A stretch of 64,000 bases of DNA from Mimachlamys varia (Eukaryota > Mollusca > Bivalvia > Pectinida > Pectinidae): the NCBI GenBank assembly GCA_947623455.1, contig OX392529.1:56873186-56937185 (forward strand), written 5' to 3'. Position numbers and translations under genes: made by a program. The notes under the pieces were generated by a model that did not search any database, was not told where the DNA came from, and saw nothing but the letters and a program-made list of their open reading frames with translations. This document shows positions 35,453 through 47,144 of the stretch, in pieces; the first letter of the stretch is position 1, and the number at the start of each line of letters is the position of its first letter.

Positions 35453-35484
<32 letters not shown>

Positions 35485-38400
35485 TCAAAGTGGGTGGGAG
35501 GGGGGTGTAAAATGAAAACTTTGTTATTGAAGTTCTAACGGACTAAAGCATATAGAAAAACTTCTAGTTAGTGTAGTTTCTGTTAAATAAGTAGCAGGCT
35601 TGAAGTTTTAAGATGAACAAAAACAAGGTCACATAATTGCTCACTGGTCTATTTTGATATCAAATACTTTAGGAAATTACCGAAAAACATCCATTAACAA
35701 ACTCCAAAATAGATTAACAACAATTATCACCCCTAAATGAATATTATGATATATATTTGGCAAGTTACTGACCCCGCAGGGTTATATAGGTCATTGTGAT
35801 GGGGCCCAAAGAGGGATGCTATCGTGCATTGTTTTAGTTTTATTGACACTCTTCCAAATTGACATGTCTAATTTTGATCAAAAACATAAAACAATGTTTG
35901 CAAGCAAGTGGGGAAACAGTACTGCACCTGTTGATACCTGTGTGTGGGGAGGGGGGGGGGGGTGAGGGGGAGGGTAACATACCATTTTCAGCTTTGATCG
36001 TTTAGTCTTTCATATCTATTGAGATCCAATTGGTATCTTAAAATCTTTAAGTAATACAATAATGTTGCTTTTGTCATTTATAATGATCTTCTTCTTTTGA
36101 AACCAAAAATGCACCCTGGCACACTCCTATGAATATATAGTATATCTGAGAGGATTGCATCCAACATTGTGTTTAGCTATTGGGTCTCAGGGTCAGGATC
36201 TGTCTAATGATCTACTTTAAAAGACCATTATCATCAAATACCATGTCATCAGATGGTCTTTGCTAAACATCTTAATTGTTGCGATAATTATACCACCAGT
36301 AAAAGAATTGTTAAAATCAATGCCAAAAATTCATTATGAGACCCCATTGGCGCCCTCTGCACCCCCAGAAAGTGAGCAGTATGCTAAATTTAGATTCTGA
36401 TTACACCTCCATGGTATGACTGCAATCAATTTTGGTTAGAATTGGACCAACGGTTTAATAAAAAGTGTATTGAAGCTGAAAATGCCCACTTTAAAACCTT
36501 TTGGGGCTCAAAACAGATTCCTCATGGGGGTCAACAAATTGCAAGTTCTTCAGAATTCTCCTTCTCACATTCCAGGGATATTTGCTTCCATCTGTGATAA
36601 AGTCAGAAAAATTTTTTTGAACAAAATTGATTAAAACCGAAAAATGCACAATATAACCCCTCATGAGCCCCAGCACAAGCCCTATAGAACCCTGCGCGGT
36701 TAGTAACTTGGCAAGTATATATCATGATTTCCATTTAGGAGTGATTAGTGTTGTCATTCTATTTTGGAGTCGGTTAATGGAAGATTTTCTTTATTTCCTT
36801 AAAGTATTTGATATCAAAATAGACCAGTTAGCAATTATGTGACCTTGAGTTTTTTTACTTAATTTTGTTCAACTTAAATCTTCAAGTCTGCTCCTTATTT
36901 AAGGACTAGGTACAGCCATATTGGTTGTTACCTGGATGAAAATGGTAATATTGAAATTTTAATGTTTCCTTCCAATACATGGCATAAGCTTTATCCGATT
37001 ATGTTTAATATTGATATAAAATGCAGGTAAGCCCCCAAAATTAAAAAAAATCTGTACTTAGGAAAAAAATATTCAGTAAATAATATCGAAATGAGAGTGC
37101 GCATATATGTTTCATTTAGTTATTTGAAACATTTCAAAAAAATAATACAAAGTTACTGCAATGTTCATAGAATGATAACCCAGTGTTAAAATTTCGATAT
37201 TAGTCTGTAAATCAGAGGATGAGGGAGAAATACACAGGTACCCCCTCTAAAAAATGTCGTCCATTGCATGCTGTTTTCAGTTCAGGTAAAAGTAGTTACC
37301 TGTATCTCGTGGGGGCAATATAGGGGCATTATTTCATATCAAATAGGTTATTTGTCATGTAAATGTAAGTTTCGTGTCAAAAAAATGTATAAAATTAAAA
37401 CAATAACACCGACATAACGTAATTTACATTAACGATACGGTTATCTAATTACTAATTAAGTTTGAGAAATGTGTTTTGATACCAATGTGCCTCAACTGCC
37501 ACACATGTTTACGATGGCAACAATTTACGCTAGCGATGATTGACAGGTGCGTAGCCGAGAACGAATCGGTATAATCAGTGAGGTAATACCGTCCGATCCA
37601 CGCGGAAGTGTATTATATATACGAATTCCATCAGAATTTATACAACACAAATTAAACTTTGTTGACAATTCTTTCAAAATCATTAAATTACCTAAAAAAC
37701 ACTGCCGGAAGTGCCAAAGAACACCTTTTCACGAGCTATACATTCGCGCAAAAATGAAAAACTGGCAATCGCTAAAAACAATTTATCGTGATAGGAATGG
37801 GTAGTTTTTGCTTTGTGACGATATATCAAGTAACATTTACCTTTACTGCATGCTTGAATCCAATTTAATTGTTAATTTTGTCGATGTTTCACCATGCCCC
37901 TAAGTCAGGCGTATGAATATCTAAAAAGGTAAATAGTTCAAAATGGAGGGCAGAGGAGTATAGTTCGCTACATGCAACGAGAAGATGTTTGATTTAAGAG
38001 ATCTGACATAATGTCATAACTCATCATACCGCAGACGGTAAGATTGTTGTTTTGGCTATGCGGAGTGCCACATAAATTTGTCGATCGGCGATGGAAATTT
38101 TAAGAATTTGATCCAGATGTGATCGGTGTCAGAATGTACGTAAATTGCCATTCATGTGACGAGTGCATTCTCTTATTCTGCGAAAATAACAAGTTTTGGT
38201 AAAAACACCTCCGCCATATTGAATTGTCCTGTACCTAGTCCTTAACAGAAACTACATATACTATATACTAGAAGTTTTTCTATATTTTTTAGTGCGTGAG
38301 AAATTAAGCAACAAATTTTCATTTTACACTCCCCCACTTTGACCTCCAAATTTTCTATAAGCCCAAACAAAATTTGTACCTCAGTACATTCATTTTGAAG

Positions 38401-38778
38401 TATTTCATTTCTTATGATTGTCACTCGTTTTAGTTAAATAGGACAATATATCAACCAAAAATCCAGGTTTTGATATGAACGTACCATATAGGTGATGAAC
38501 ACAACACACTGTGGTGATGAACGTAACATACACCTGTGGTGTCATTGGACTGTATCATACAGCTGTTTCGTCCTAGGACTCGTCGTGATGCTAGAGGGGT
38601 CATAATATGAAGATACAGGAAGGTTAAACGCACCAACATAACAACGTTAAAATGATGCTAAAGATGAACAGAAAAGAGAAAAACAGAGATGTTAGCTTAC
38701 GACACTCCTAGTGTTCGTCACTGCTGCCAAAGACGTGCTCAGTCCAAGAAGGAAAATTACTTCAGTAAATACATTCAT
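31529..38778 (-). CDS. Gene C: secreted protein with four EF-hand loops
   Basis: Five coding exons joined in frame: 38778-38701, 35209-35086, 33989-33840, 31757-31711 and 31573-31529, giving 147 residues. The first exon encodes a signal peptide (MNVFTEVIFLLGLSTSLA). Loops are DLNHDGIMEFSE, DSDNDHKISKGE (split by an intron), DNDRDGYLDSST and DTSGDDEVSRQE. Loops 1 and 2 keep the acidic 1/3/5/12 positions; loop 3 has Thr at position 12, so weaker calcium binding is expected. The protein ends IVESAWMSYAHLSG. Exon sizes of 150 and 47 and their phases match gene D exactly. An extracellular calcium-binding role, perhaps in mineralisation, is inferred. If the donor at 33839 is skipped, a stop follows at once (SGK, stop). 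Confidence 0.83.
32270..32396. mobile_element. Foldback element M4, copy 1 (gene C intron)
   Basis: Left gtaagactttttcatgacca then ggggtgtaagata; right tcttacacctctggtcatga. The same arms occur at 34562-34656. Confidence 0.7.
32566..32705. mobile_element. Foldback element in gene C intron
   Basis: Arms gttaaggtatggggttgagg...gatatagcaagttt and aacttgttatatccatcaac...cccataccttaac. The loop contains ggtctatttccc/ggaaataggcg, also inverted. Confidence 0.75.
33085..33272. repeat. Tandem repeat, ~53-bp unit, about 3.5 copies
   Basis: The unit runs 'ctctcagaccattgtataaa' then 'cgtgctactaccacaatacc' then 'ctgtgttattcca'. It lies in a gene C intron. The phrase 'ctaccacaataccctgtgtt' also occurs at about 32538. 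Confidence 0.8.
33510..33676. mobile_element. Foldback element, family M3 (gene C intron)
   Basis: Arms actcgtggttatgggacatg...gaatttatttca against ttaattccatatccaacaac...cactcg, with an inner inverted pair (gttacaaaagg/cttttgtaac). Related to 22258-22355. Confidence 0.7.
34562..34656. mobile_element. Foldback element M4, copy 2 (gene C intron)
   Basis: Left gattgtaagactctttcatg then accagggatgtaa; right ttttacacgtttggtcatga. Confidence 0.65.
35457..35484 (+). repeat. Run of 28 G residues
   Basis: An uninterrupted G homopolymer within the left arm of the long-TIR element; a second G-rich run is at about 35946-35963. The right arm has only 'cccccac' at the matching place, so the run expanded after the arms formed. 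Length is prone to sequencing error. Confidence 0.8.
36903..38241. mobile_element. Non-autonomous TIR element nested in the long-TIR element, TTAA flanks
   Basis: Both ends read GGACTAGGTACAG as a perfect 13-base inverted repeat, and the element is flanked by TTAA at 36899-36902 and 38242-38245. Removing it rejoins the outer arm. A TTAA target duplication is typical of piggyBac-type elements (established), but the GGACTAGG end is not the usual CCC start, so the superfamily is open. The inner frame 37547-37804 has no domain I recognise. Confidence 0.75.
38540..38622 (+). repeat. Fragment of dispersed repeat R1
   Basis: Core catacagctgtttcgtcctag, then gatgctagaggggtca. It lies 80 bases downstream of the first coding exon of gene C, inside its intron. 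Confidence 0.65.
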
Positions 38779-39137
38779 TTTGGTTGTCTAAAATAGAAAC
38801 AAAACACTATGTTCATAATAATAAATTCTTAAATGAGAAAGTGAGAAAGTGAAGTAAGCTACAATCTGCAGGAAGGTTAACTTTCAAAACTAGAACTATA
38901 TTCTTTGAAATGCAAATTGGTCGTGCAAATGGCTCTGTGTTTGCACACTGTTCAGGTTAACAGGTTGTAACATTAATTATCGAATCGCAAACATCTTTCA
39001 ATTTCGGAAAGCCTCTTAAAACAATGATGCAAAAATGTATGTTTTTCTAGAAGAAATGTGATGAATTATCGGTGAATAAAAAACAAAAAGAAAACTGTCG
39101 GATGTCAGACCTTGGGCAATTACATAATCCTACCTAC

Positions 39138-39206
39138 CTTATCCCTGCTATCTACTCACTACAGATCGTGTCTCTGTTCGGTCCTAGCTGACCAGGCTAT
39201 TTATAT
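39138..39206 (-). promoter_or_regulatory. Gene C core promoter and non-coding exon 1
   Basis: ATATAAATAG lies at 39206-39197 on the minus strand. A donor (aag|gtaggtag) ends the exon at 39138. The acceptor for the coding exon is at 38788-38789 (ctattttag), nine bases before the ATG. The start site near 39170 is inferred from spacing. Confidence 0.6.
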
Positions 39207-39240
39207 TCAGTGTGCCTTATCAATGATTATTTGACTCTTT

Positions 39241-39630
39241 AAAGGCCCAATATACGTAACTTCAAGAAATTTTTCGTTATTCTGAAAAATTCTGAAAAAA
39301 ATCCAGTTAATAACCATGCAAAAATAAGCCTAAACGAAGTAAACCTGAGCGGTAACTAACAAGAAACTCTTGACAGAAAAATCCAAAGAATTGAAAATAA
39401 TTCAGGTGGGGCCCACTTCAACAAGAAGCTGAAGTTAGAAGACAGTTCAAAATGGACCCGTGTTTACAAATACCGAGTTTCGACTGCTGCTGTACCGGTA
39501 ACCGCGTGAGAATTCATCTTGAATATTGCTGATATCAGTCAATCGTAACTAAATCTTTACATATAAAAAGTTATTAGTCTTGATTTTTGCTTCAAGTTTT
39601 GCCGAAAGTCACGTATATTGGGCCTTTAAA
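39241..39630. mobile_element. MITE family M2, copy 2
   Basis: Ends aaaggcccaatatacgtaac and gtcacgtatattgggccttt; body as in copy 1. It is followed directly by aaaggcctaatatacgtgag, the end of a second, truncated and diverged copy running to about 39700. The pair lies only about 35 bases upstream of the gene C TATA box. Confidence 0.82.
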
Positions 39631-39699
39631 GGCCTAATATACGTGAGTTTCGACAAAAACTTGAAACGAAAATCAGGCCAAATAAATTCGCTGAATTGT

Positions 39700-40940
39700 C
39701 AAAATGTTCTTGAAAGGTTTAAAAAAATGTATGGCGGAAATCTACCCATCTTTCAATAAGTTGGAATTCATGAAAACGAATTTTTTTTAATAAGTTTAAG
39801 AGATAATGATTTCTTGTAAGGCAAATGCATAGTCAATGTATGAAACCTTTTATATAAGTTTTTTAACCTCTGTGATATTCGATATTGCTTATATTATACT
39901 CCTAAATTGGGTTTCTGAGAAGTAAAAGAAAGTTTCAACATTTTTCCATCCGAGGACCAATTTTTGAATACACTTTTTTGTTCCATGATGTTATATGCAA
40001 AATCAAATCATATTTCGGAAAAGTGGCACCCTTTTGGGAAAGAGCTGAAAATAATAATAACAAAAACGGAATTGATTAATTTTCTCACAACTGCGAAGGG
40101 TGTTGCGTTAGTTAAAGCAACTTGTATTTCCACATTCTCCTGTCCGATATAGCCGAACGTGGAACGAAGAATACTTGTTACAAGGAAATAATGGCCGCAG
40201 GTTCGAAGCCCAAAAACTCTATTTTCCTTTTAATATTTTGTATTACATTTATTTCCTTAAAAAGTAATATATTTACTTTCGATCGATAAAACATTTGATA
40301 TGTATTTATATCTTAATATCTTACTTATTGATTGACAATTGGTGTCTTTAATATTCTCGTTAATATTCAGTTCAGCACTTTTCTATCGAATCATGTAAAC
40401 AAATGCCTGTCCACGTGTGCAATACTGCTACGCTTTGTAATGTCGGCATCGAATGATCTTTAATCATTTTACCCTCCAAATGCCAACATTATAGTCACAT
40501 TGTATATATTATTATCTTTTCACTTCTTCTGTGTATATCCTCTATATTTCCCTCATTGTAGTTTAATGATAAGAAAGTTACAACCTATATGTAACTATGT
40601 ATCCTTAGATATTCTTCTTTCTGCTGATTCAAAATTTAGTACTGATGATAACTACCTAATTGCGAATTGTGTCCAACGATTTATAAGTAATTGCAACCGG
40701 TTTAACTGAATGTGTAAAACTCTATCTCTATCGTTCTATCTCTCTTTGTTTTCTCCGACTCTACCTGTTTAACCTTCTCTTCTTTGCCCCCATTCCCTCT
40801 CTTCTTAACCCCTTTTTCTATTTCATAATAATAATGTATTATTAAAAAGTATTGCCTCATTGCCTGATCAACTAAAATTGTTTGTATTTATGTATTGGAA
40901 GCAAAGGACGTTATAATTATAGGGGGGTCCAGAGGGGTGT
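39700..40940. other. Intergenic, no gene seen
   Basis: AT-rich sequence with short frames only (39964-40152, 40500-40709), none recognisable. Confidence 0.35.
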
Positions 40941-40952
40941 GCAGCCGGCGAG

Positions 40953-40981
40953 CCCCCCCACCCCCCCCCCCCCCCCCCCCT
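40953..40981 (+). repeat. Poly-C tract
   Basis: Seven C, one A, then twenty C. It yields the proline run in a spurious frame at 40895-41128. Confidence 0.85.
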
Positions 40982-41276
40982 CCGCCCTCGTCCCCCTCAA
41001 AATTTCTTAGTGACCATTTTTTGCAAGAATTAAAACTAAGGATTTCATCACCAGATAGCATTGCAAAGTATATTATTGATTACAAATGTGTATATACTTA
41101 TAAAAAAAATTGGGGCTACGCCCTATAAACGCTTTATACAGTTTATAATACTAAGATTGTTTATTGATTGAATGTAAAATATAGTATACGTCTGACCATT
41201 AACTACCCCTCCCCCACCTCTTCAATGTTTCTTATTCCTCACAATTTGGCTGATATCGATCACACGATGACATACT

Positions 41277-41705
41277 AGGGGTGTTCGAAAACTTTTGCCA
41301 ATAACCTGTTTTCTCAAAAACGTCTTTCGAAATCTGAATACATTTTGTCTAGTTACCTTCAAAAATACCCCATTTAACTTGAACACACCATTTCAATCTT
41401 AGAATACTCTTTTTGACACAATTTTTATACTCCTCTTTGGGTACACTAATCAGAGATTGGTAAACTGAAGAATTCAGCTCATTTCTGGACCTAAAGACCC
41501 TTCTCAAAAATTCTCCTATCTCCCCCAGATATCTGTTGGTTTTTTTTTATTTCGGCAAGAGGAAAACAGCACACGGGGCAAGGTCTGGGCTTTATGGAGG
41601 GTGTGGTATTACATTGACCTTTTCCGGCTAAAACAATTGGACTACAGTTGCTGATTTGTGGGCTGTGACATTGTTATGTAACTATTGGACATGTCAGATA
41701 CCTGT
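41277..41705 (-). pseudogene. Truncated mariner transposase relic
   Basis: Minus strand, one frame: NNVTAHKSATVVQLF near 41680, then a stop, PEKVNVIPHPP, a stop in place of Tyr, and SPDLAPCAVFLLPK near 41570, then NELNSSVYQSLISVPKEEYK near 41460. HDN.AH and PYSPDLAP.D are the second and third catalytic blocks of mariner transposases. Here the first is changed to HNN and the D after PC to A. The N-terminal half is missing. A terminus-like ggggtgttcgaaaacttttg lies at 41278. It is distinct from the mariner at 47654. Confidence 0.8.
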
Positions 41706-41717
41706 TTTAGAACGATC

Positions 41718-42240
41718 TGTTAGGTCACCTGAGACAAAGTCTCAAGTGACCTATGCTAACCGGTTTTTGTCCGTCGTCGTGCGTTGTGCGTCGTGCGTCC
41801 GTCAAACAATTTACATTTTCAACTTCTTCGCAAAAACACCTGAACTAATTTGAATGAAGTTCGCAAGACCCTTCCCTAGCCAAAGATCCACTAACTTTTT
41901 TTAATTATATGGTCATAAACCCCTAGGGACCTGAGGGAGGAGCCAAAATAGGTAAAATTTCAAATATCTACTTCTCCAGACCCAGATATGCTGGAAACAA
42001 ATACTCTTCGCCAATGGAAAGGTCTTAAAGGGGCATACCGGGGAAGTCTACAATGAAGTTCTTGAATGTACATGCTGTCTGCACTACCAGATACATTTTC
42101 TTGTTATGTCAATATTCAAAGTCCACTCAAAATGTCTTTATTAGCCTCTTGCAAAATTGCATTCCTCGGGAAAGCCCGATAAAAATAGCGATGATCACGC
42201 GTCAAGTGACAGTGTTGTCAACCTGTTTGACGAAAGGGGC
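41718..42240 (+). repeat. Bivalve-type dispersed repeat (ggtcacctgagac...)
   Basis: It begins ggtcacctgagacaaagtct then caagtgacct, a short hairpin, followed by gtccgtcgtcgtgcgttgtg. I recognise this start from many bivalve sequences. It continues with 'aaaacacctgaactaatttg' and 'cctagggacctgaggg'. It abuts the mariner relic and may truncate it. Confidence 0.65.
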
Positions 42241-42269
42241 CCTAAGAGAGGGGGCGCGTAATGTATAGG

Positions 42270-43845
42270 TCCGATGATGAACCAGACACAAAGTCCATGT
42301 ATAAATTTATTGAATCACATTCACATTAATAATTAGACGTTAATTTCACACGATATTCATATAAAAAAATATATGTCGGCATCTCTGCATCATTTATCGA
42401 CACCCGTACCTGACCGAGACCGATACAAATTGAAATGGGTACAGGATACAACCATTAATCGTCAGAAACTCACACGACGCTGCACTCTTACATTGTACGT
42501 TTAACAGTGTCATGTGGGTTTCCGAAGATGACAACCACAGAACAAACCTTAATTTCTGTTAAAAATGAATCATCATTTAGCATGATTTAATAAACGGTGT
42601 GCTTGCATTGAAAAGTACAAAAATAAAACGAAATGATTCCGATTTTTTTTATACAACTCGGTGTCTTGAAAATTTTTTTCAGACTATCTATATATTCATC
42701 TAAAATCTATCCAACTTTCAGCGTCAACATACGTTAACACTTACAATTATGTATCCCGTGTACTCATATGACGAACCACGCACTAAACATGTAGAATACA
42801 TGTACAATATATATCAATGTTGGAACTTGTCGAGAATATAATTGTCCAATACTTAATTCATTTATATATGTTATGATACAGTTTAGCTCCGTTTTCATTT
42901 TTTTTTTTTTTATGTTTTAAAGGTTTGTTGACATTTTCAACACAACTGCAAGCATAGGACATACATGTATATGATTTTTTTTTTTAAATTAATGACTTCA
43001 CTTATATAATGCATATATTTTGATTCATATCAATTTCAATACCGGGGTCCAAACCCGATAATATTTGTACCATCCGTATTTTATAGATTAGGTATGACAA
43101 GTATTTTTTTCCGTGCATGATGACATAAATTTATTCATTTTGTCCAGATTGAAGCCGTATAAATTATAATTTCAATCGCACCTATACAGGCGTTTTACAA
43201 CGTAAACAAATGCCCCCCCCCCCCCTACGGTTTATCTTGTATGTGAAAAGATCTTTCGCTTCAGCAATATAATTCAATAATGCCGTTTTACTGGAATATT
43301 ATAAAGGGTATATTACAAATCACGCTTTCAAGTTTTACACACGCATTTCATGTAACAGAGGATTGAAAGAGTTATCCCCTGGGAGGCCCCAAAACCAAAT
43401 CAAAGCCGTGTCACCGGCGCGGCTACCCAGAAGATAGCTGTAACATGCAAATAGTTGGGCTGTTAGTTTCTCCAGGGACGTATATGTCTCCCTTGAATAC
43501 TTCTCATCCCTCATTATGCTTCCGTAATATAATCCTTACGTTAAAGTTTGACCATTCGGCCACTTTTCGCTTGGTAGTTACATGTAGGTCACGCGGATAG
43601 CCATTTTTGGTTTACCGATGTAGCTTGTTATGCGCATGCGTTATCATATGTGACGCAAAAAAATGTACATGTCCAAATCGTTGATCAACAAATAGTGATT
43701 CCCCTTTTTAATTCTTAATTAAAGTTTTTGAGAACATATTTCAGCGTCAATCACCCATTAATTTTCCACAAGACTATTCATTTAATTCATATATACAATC
43801 ATTCCAAATAAACTTTTAAAAAAATGTATGGTTTTATCGTGATGC
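42270..43845. other. Gene-free stretch with homopolymer runs
   Basis: Poly-T runs near 42898 and 42976 and a C run near 43213. A minus-strand AATAAA lies near 42310, but no exon could be tied to it. Confidence 0.35.
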
Positions 43846-43849
43846 CTCT

Positions 43850-44025
43850 TTAAGGTACTTTATTAAAATTGTGAATTTCAGAATTCATGAATTATAAGGG
43901 TTTTACGCACCTGACCCTTCTGTTTCAACAGTATACAATAGTTCAGAAAATTTCGATTACCACCTTTTGGCCCTAACACCAATGACGAGTCCTAAAAGGA
44001 CGAAACAGCTGTATTATGCAGTTTA
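43850..44025 (-). repeat. Dispersed repeat R1, inverted copy
   Basis: Matches 3690-3860 in reverse: cgcacctgacccttctg, ccaccttttggccctaacac, gagtcctaaaaggacgaaac, agctgta. Confidence 0.75.
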
Positions 44026-45660
44026 TTTTTTTTTTTTGGCATATGTATCTATTACTAAAAGAAGGTGCCGCATGTGTGTGTGTTACGTCATTTTGTCCTT
44101 TTGGCTAATAAAAAAGCACCAATGTATCATCATCCATTTAGATACTATTAAATGCCTTTTTCTGATATTTTTGGTACTTCTCCAGCAGTTCCTTAGCAAT
44201 TTGTACCCGTGTACGTTTCTACTCGTCAGTGAGTAAATGTGGGATCCAACGCGCACTGATTTGTCTAACCTTGAAAATGTTCTTCAGATGAAGTGAACAT
44301 TACAGATGGGTGCTAAACCCAAGTTTGTCATTCGTGCTCGCTGTCTGACCTTATAACGCGCGTCTTTCTCAATGATTGACTTGATTTTATTGACGTTCAA
44401 TATGATAACGAACCGCTGATCTTGGTCTTCCTGAGTAAGGGGCAACTTTGACTAATTAGTGACCAGAATGAAATTTAGTAAACCATCTATAAACTCGAGA
44501 ACACAGGTACTTGTGGCCAGGAGAATAACCATCTACAGATATATAATATATAGAATATAGCGAAATTTGAAAAAATAAAATAATTTATATAAATTAAATT
44601 TTCCAATTTCCTTTTTATGTTATTAATCATCTAAAACCATAATAAAAATAATTGCCAAATTTCAGCTTGATACGTCAAGCGGTAAAATTTCACAAAAATC
44701 AGATACTGAAAAAGAGCTCTTTTTCAGTATCTGATAGTCGATTTTTTGTCAAATGCCTGTGCTCATAAAATGACATTCGTTTATCCCCATAACGGCACAT
44801 ATCTTATGTAAATTTTTGACGCCCAATTCCAACTTCTAACCATTTTCAGCACAGTGATATGGCAAGAAAACCGATTAGTGGATTTCAATGAAATGTATGC
44901 ACACAGTAAAGTGACTCGACTCGAGTATATAGTGCATTTGCAAAAACGATTCGAGCGATCCTCGTGTGAACAACACAGATGCAATTATAATGTTGGTGTG
45001 AAAAAATGCACGCCCCCTCTAACCCAAAATCCTGGATCCGCCTATGGCAGCCTCTCAAATACAAATGCACTCATCATACACACACACATCGCCGTACAAA
45101 GGCAGGTCGTCCTTTTATGACCTGCGCTATTGGAAGGAGGTAAAACATGTGTACTTGAGGCGGTATGTTGGTGTGCTTGTCCCCAAGCAAGAGCGTGATG
45201 CCGTCATGCGAATACTACCTCACTGAAATACCAAAGCTGAAGGCACCAAGCAGAGTTTCTCATCCGGTCATATCACACAGTTAACATGTGGTTTAGGTTT
45301 TGCAATAACTTTATAATCTAGTGTACTTCTGATGAACGTACTAAAGAACCACAGCTATCTAATATCCAAGTCTGTTAATTTGTAAACAAAAAAGTAGTTC
45401 TGAGCATGTTTTAATATACTAGACATAAACAAGGTTAACCTAACCATCTTAGACATGTAATCCAAACCATTTATCTTCCTTTACGGTATTGCTAGCATTG
45501 GCGCTACGTCTAATACACTCTAGCTCCGTCCACAAGCCTCTTCCTCTATAGTGCCGACTATCTTTAACACGAAGCCTATCCGCCTGAAAATTATATTTTC
45601 AAATATCCTCTATCCTTTTATATGGTTGTTTTGTTGATTCTTCGGCAAAATCCATTTTCC
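44026..45660. other. Gene-free stretch with a perfect palindrome
   Basis: 44698-44735 is a perfect 38-base palindrome centred on gagctc (arms atcagatactgaaaaagag). No exon is supported; the frames near 44800-45200 overlap on both strands and are unsupported. A repeat-like 'aacccaaaatcctggatccg' lies at 45021. Confidence 0.5.
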
Positions 45661-45663
45661 CTT

Positions 45664-45811
45664 TAAGGATTAAAGTTTCTTTCTGGTGGATAAAGTTCAG
45701 TAGGATATCGATAGTTGGAATGGAACGCGAAGCGTTCCATGAAACAACTATCGATATCCTACTGAACTTTATCCTTTGATAAAACCACCAGAAATAAACT
45801 TTAATCCTTAT
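45664..45811. mobile_element. Foldback element around a gaacgcgaagcgttc loop
   Basis: Arms taaggattaaagtttctttc...ggataaagttcagtaggata...tcgatagttg against the inverted series ending aaactttaatcctta. Near-perfect and without coding capacity. Confidence 0.8.
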
Positions 45812-46705
45812 ATTTACTGTCTAGACCTTATATTCCCACATGTAATTATTTCTTTAATCAGATATTATGATACTTACTGCGATGAAATCAAACAGTATCG
45901 TTTGGTTTCGGTAGACTGTTGAAACAGCCGCCTTATGAGGTGACGAACTCCCGCGAAATTTCAGTCAACAAGTAAAAAAAAAGTTCCAAAAGATTACATC
46001 TTTTTATTGTTATTTTTTCACATAAGTTCATATATAAACAAGCTATACTGTCTTTGTTACTGTTATTGTATTAAGAAAAACCCATTAAAATGCTTCTTAT
46101 TTATTTCTTAAATAAATTAACACATACTACGCGGCAGGATATTGATCGAGTCAGGAAAGTAGTGACGCGGCCTCGTGTTCAAATCGTAACGGAGTGTATT
46201 ACTGCGCGTTGCGCCAATAGGCGCGTGATCCACTGATTTTATCGGAAAATAAAGTTCAGTAGGCATTCGTAGAAATGTATAGGCAATATACTATCAATTC
46301 CAAACAGACTGTAAATATATTTGCATCAACACGGATCAAGAAGTAAGTTATTTCCCAATTGTACATATATACACCGTGTATATTATATGTGTAATAGGAG
46401 ATATGCATATATGTATTATAAATTATATACACGCATATTGATTTAAGCTTACTTATGTTTTAAATTTAACATTTTCCTGATCAAACACAAGCATATGATT
46501 TGCTTTAGTACTCATAAAGTATATGTAGTGATAACTTTTAAATCGTTATACATTGTACTTAAAATATCCATTCATTTGTTTATTGTTCACGTAATAATTC
46601 ATACATGTACAACTATTAATGTATAACACTATGCTTATTAAATAGCCTATTTAGAATGAGTTTGTGTCAGCAGCTGCTGAACAATAAAAAAAAGAATGGA
46701 TATAC
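45812..46705. other. Intergenic, no gene seen
   Basis: Nothing recognised beyond AT-rich sequence; 'ataaagttcagtagg' near 46250 repeats the arm of the foldback at 45664. Confidence 0.35.
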
Positions 46706-46709
46706 TACC

Positions 46710-46990
46710 GACGGCCCCCAGCAGCACAACCCACCCGGTCACATTATACTGACAACGGGCGAACCAGTTTTTCCACTCCCATAATGCTGAACGTTAGGGG
46801 CGAAGGCTCAACTAAAGGCCAAAAGTGAGGTTGTGTCAAGGGATACATTAGAAAGGAGAAAGTTGTTTAGAAAGAATGGAAAGATAAGATGCAAAATCTA
46901 GTCGCCTCTACGATTATGCATTGGGGTCACGCAGGTACAATTCTTACGCCCTACCTGCAGGGAGGTCTAAATCCCATACAGCAGATACAA
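46710..46990 (+). repeat. Dispersed repeat, SINE-like, rearranged
   Basis: Contains ggtcacattatactgacaac then gggcgaacca, and ends gtcgcctctacgattatgca then ttggggtc and tacctgcagggaggtctaaa. I recall this order from dispersed repeats of bivalves, where a tRNA-like middle is present; that part seems reduced here. Not searched. Confidence 0.45.
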
Positions 46991-47047
46991 GCTAAAAGTT
47001 AAGTTTGATATACCTAATAACTTTCAAATTGTAAAGAAACATGAAAC

Positions 47048-47123
47048 AATCATAAAATAATCACACATTTTATTGTGGTAAATATAGAACAATCCCGTGT
47101 CGGTTGTTGTCGATATTTTGAAC
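47048..47123 (-). other. Probable terminal 3'-UTR exon of gene D
   Basis: The acceptor ctacaattacag precedes an exon starting at 47123, with AATAAA at 47074-47069. The paired donor would be at 49035 (gtacgt), directly after the stop codon. Genes A, B and G3 also have a 3'-UTR intron. Not proven. Confidence 0.45.
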
Positions 47124-47144
47124 CTGTAATTGTAGAAATAATAA

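Larger units (their letters stand above)
35390..38390. mobile_element. Long-TIR DNA element in gene C intron
   Basis: The left arm (about 35430-35790) is matched in inverted order by 36690-36898 plus 38246-38380. Shared phrases include gtagtttctgtta, tagaaaaacttctag, ggtcacataattgct, tttgatatcaaatacttta and catgatatata. The arms are several hundred bases long with limited divergence. No transposase frame was seen in the 35800-36690 core, so it looks non-autonomous. The right arm is split by the element at 36903-38241. Confidence 0.72.

Noticed and set aside
37547..37804. 85-codon frame inside the TTAA-flanked element
   Set aside because: No domain recognised and too short for a transposase; kept only as a note under the element.
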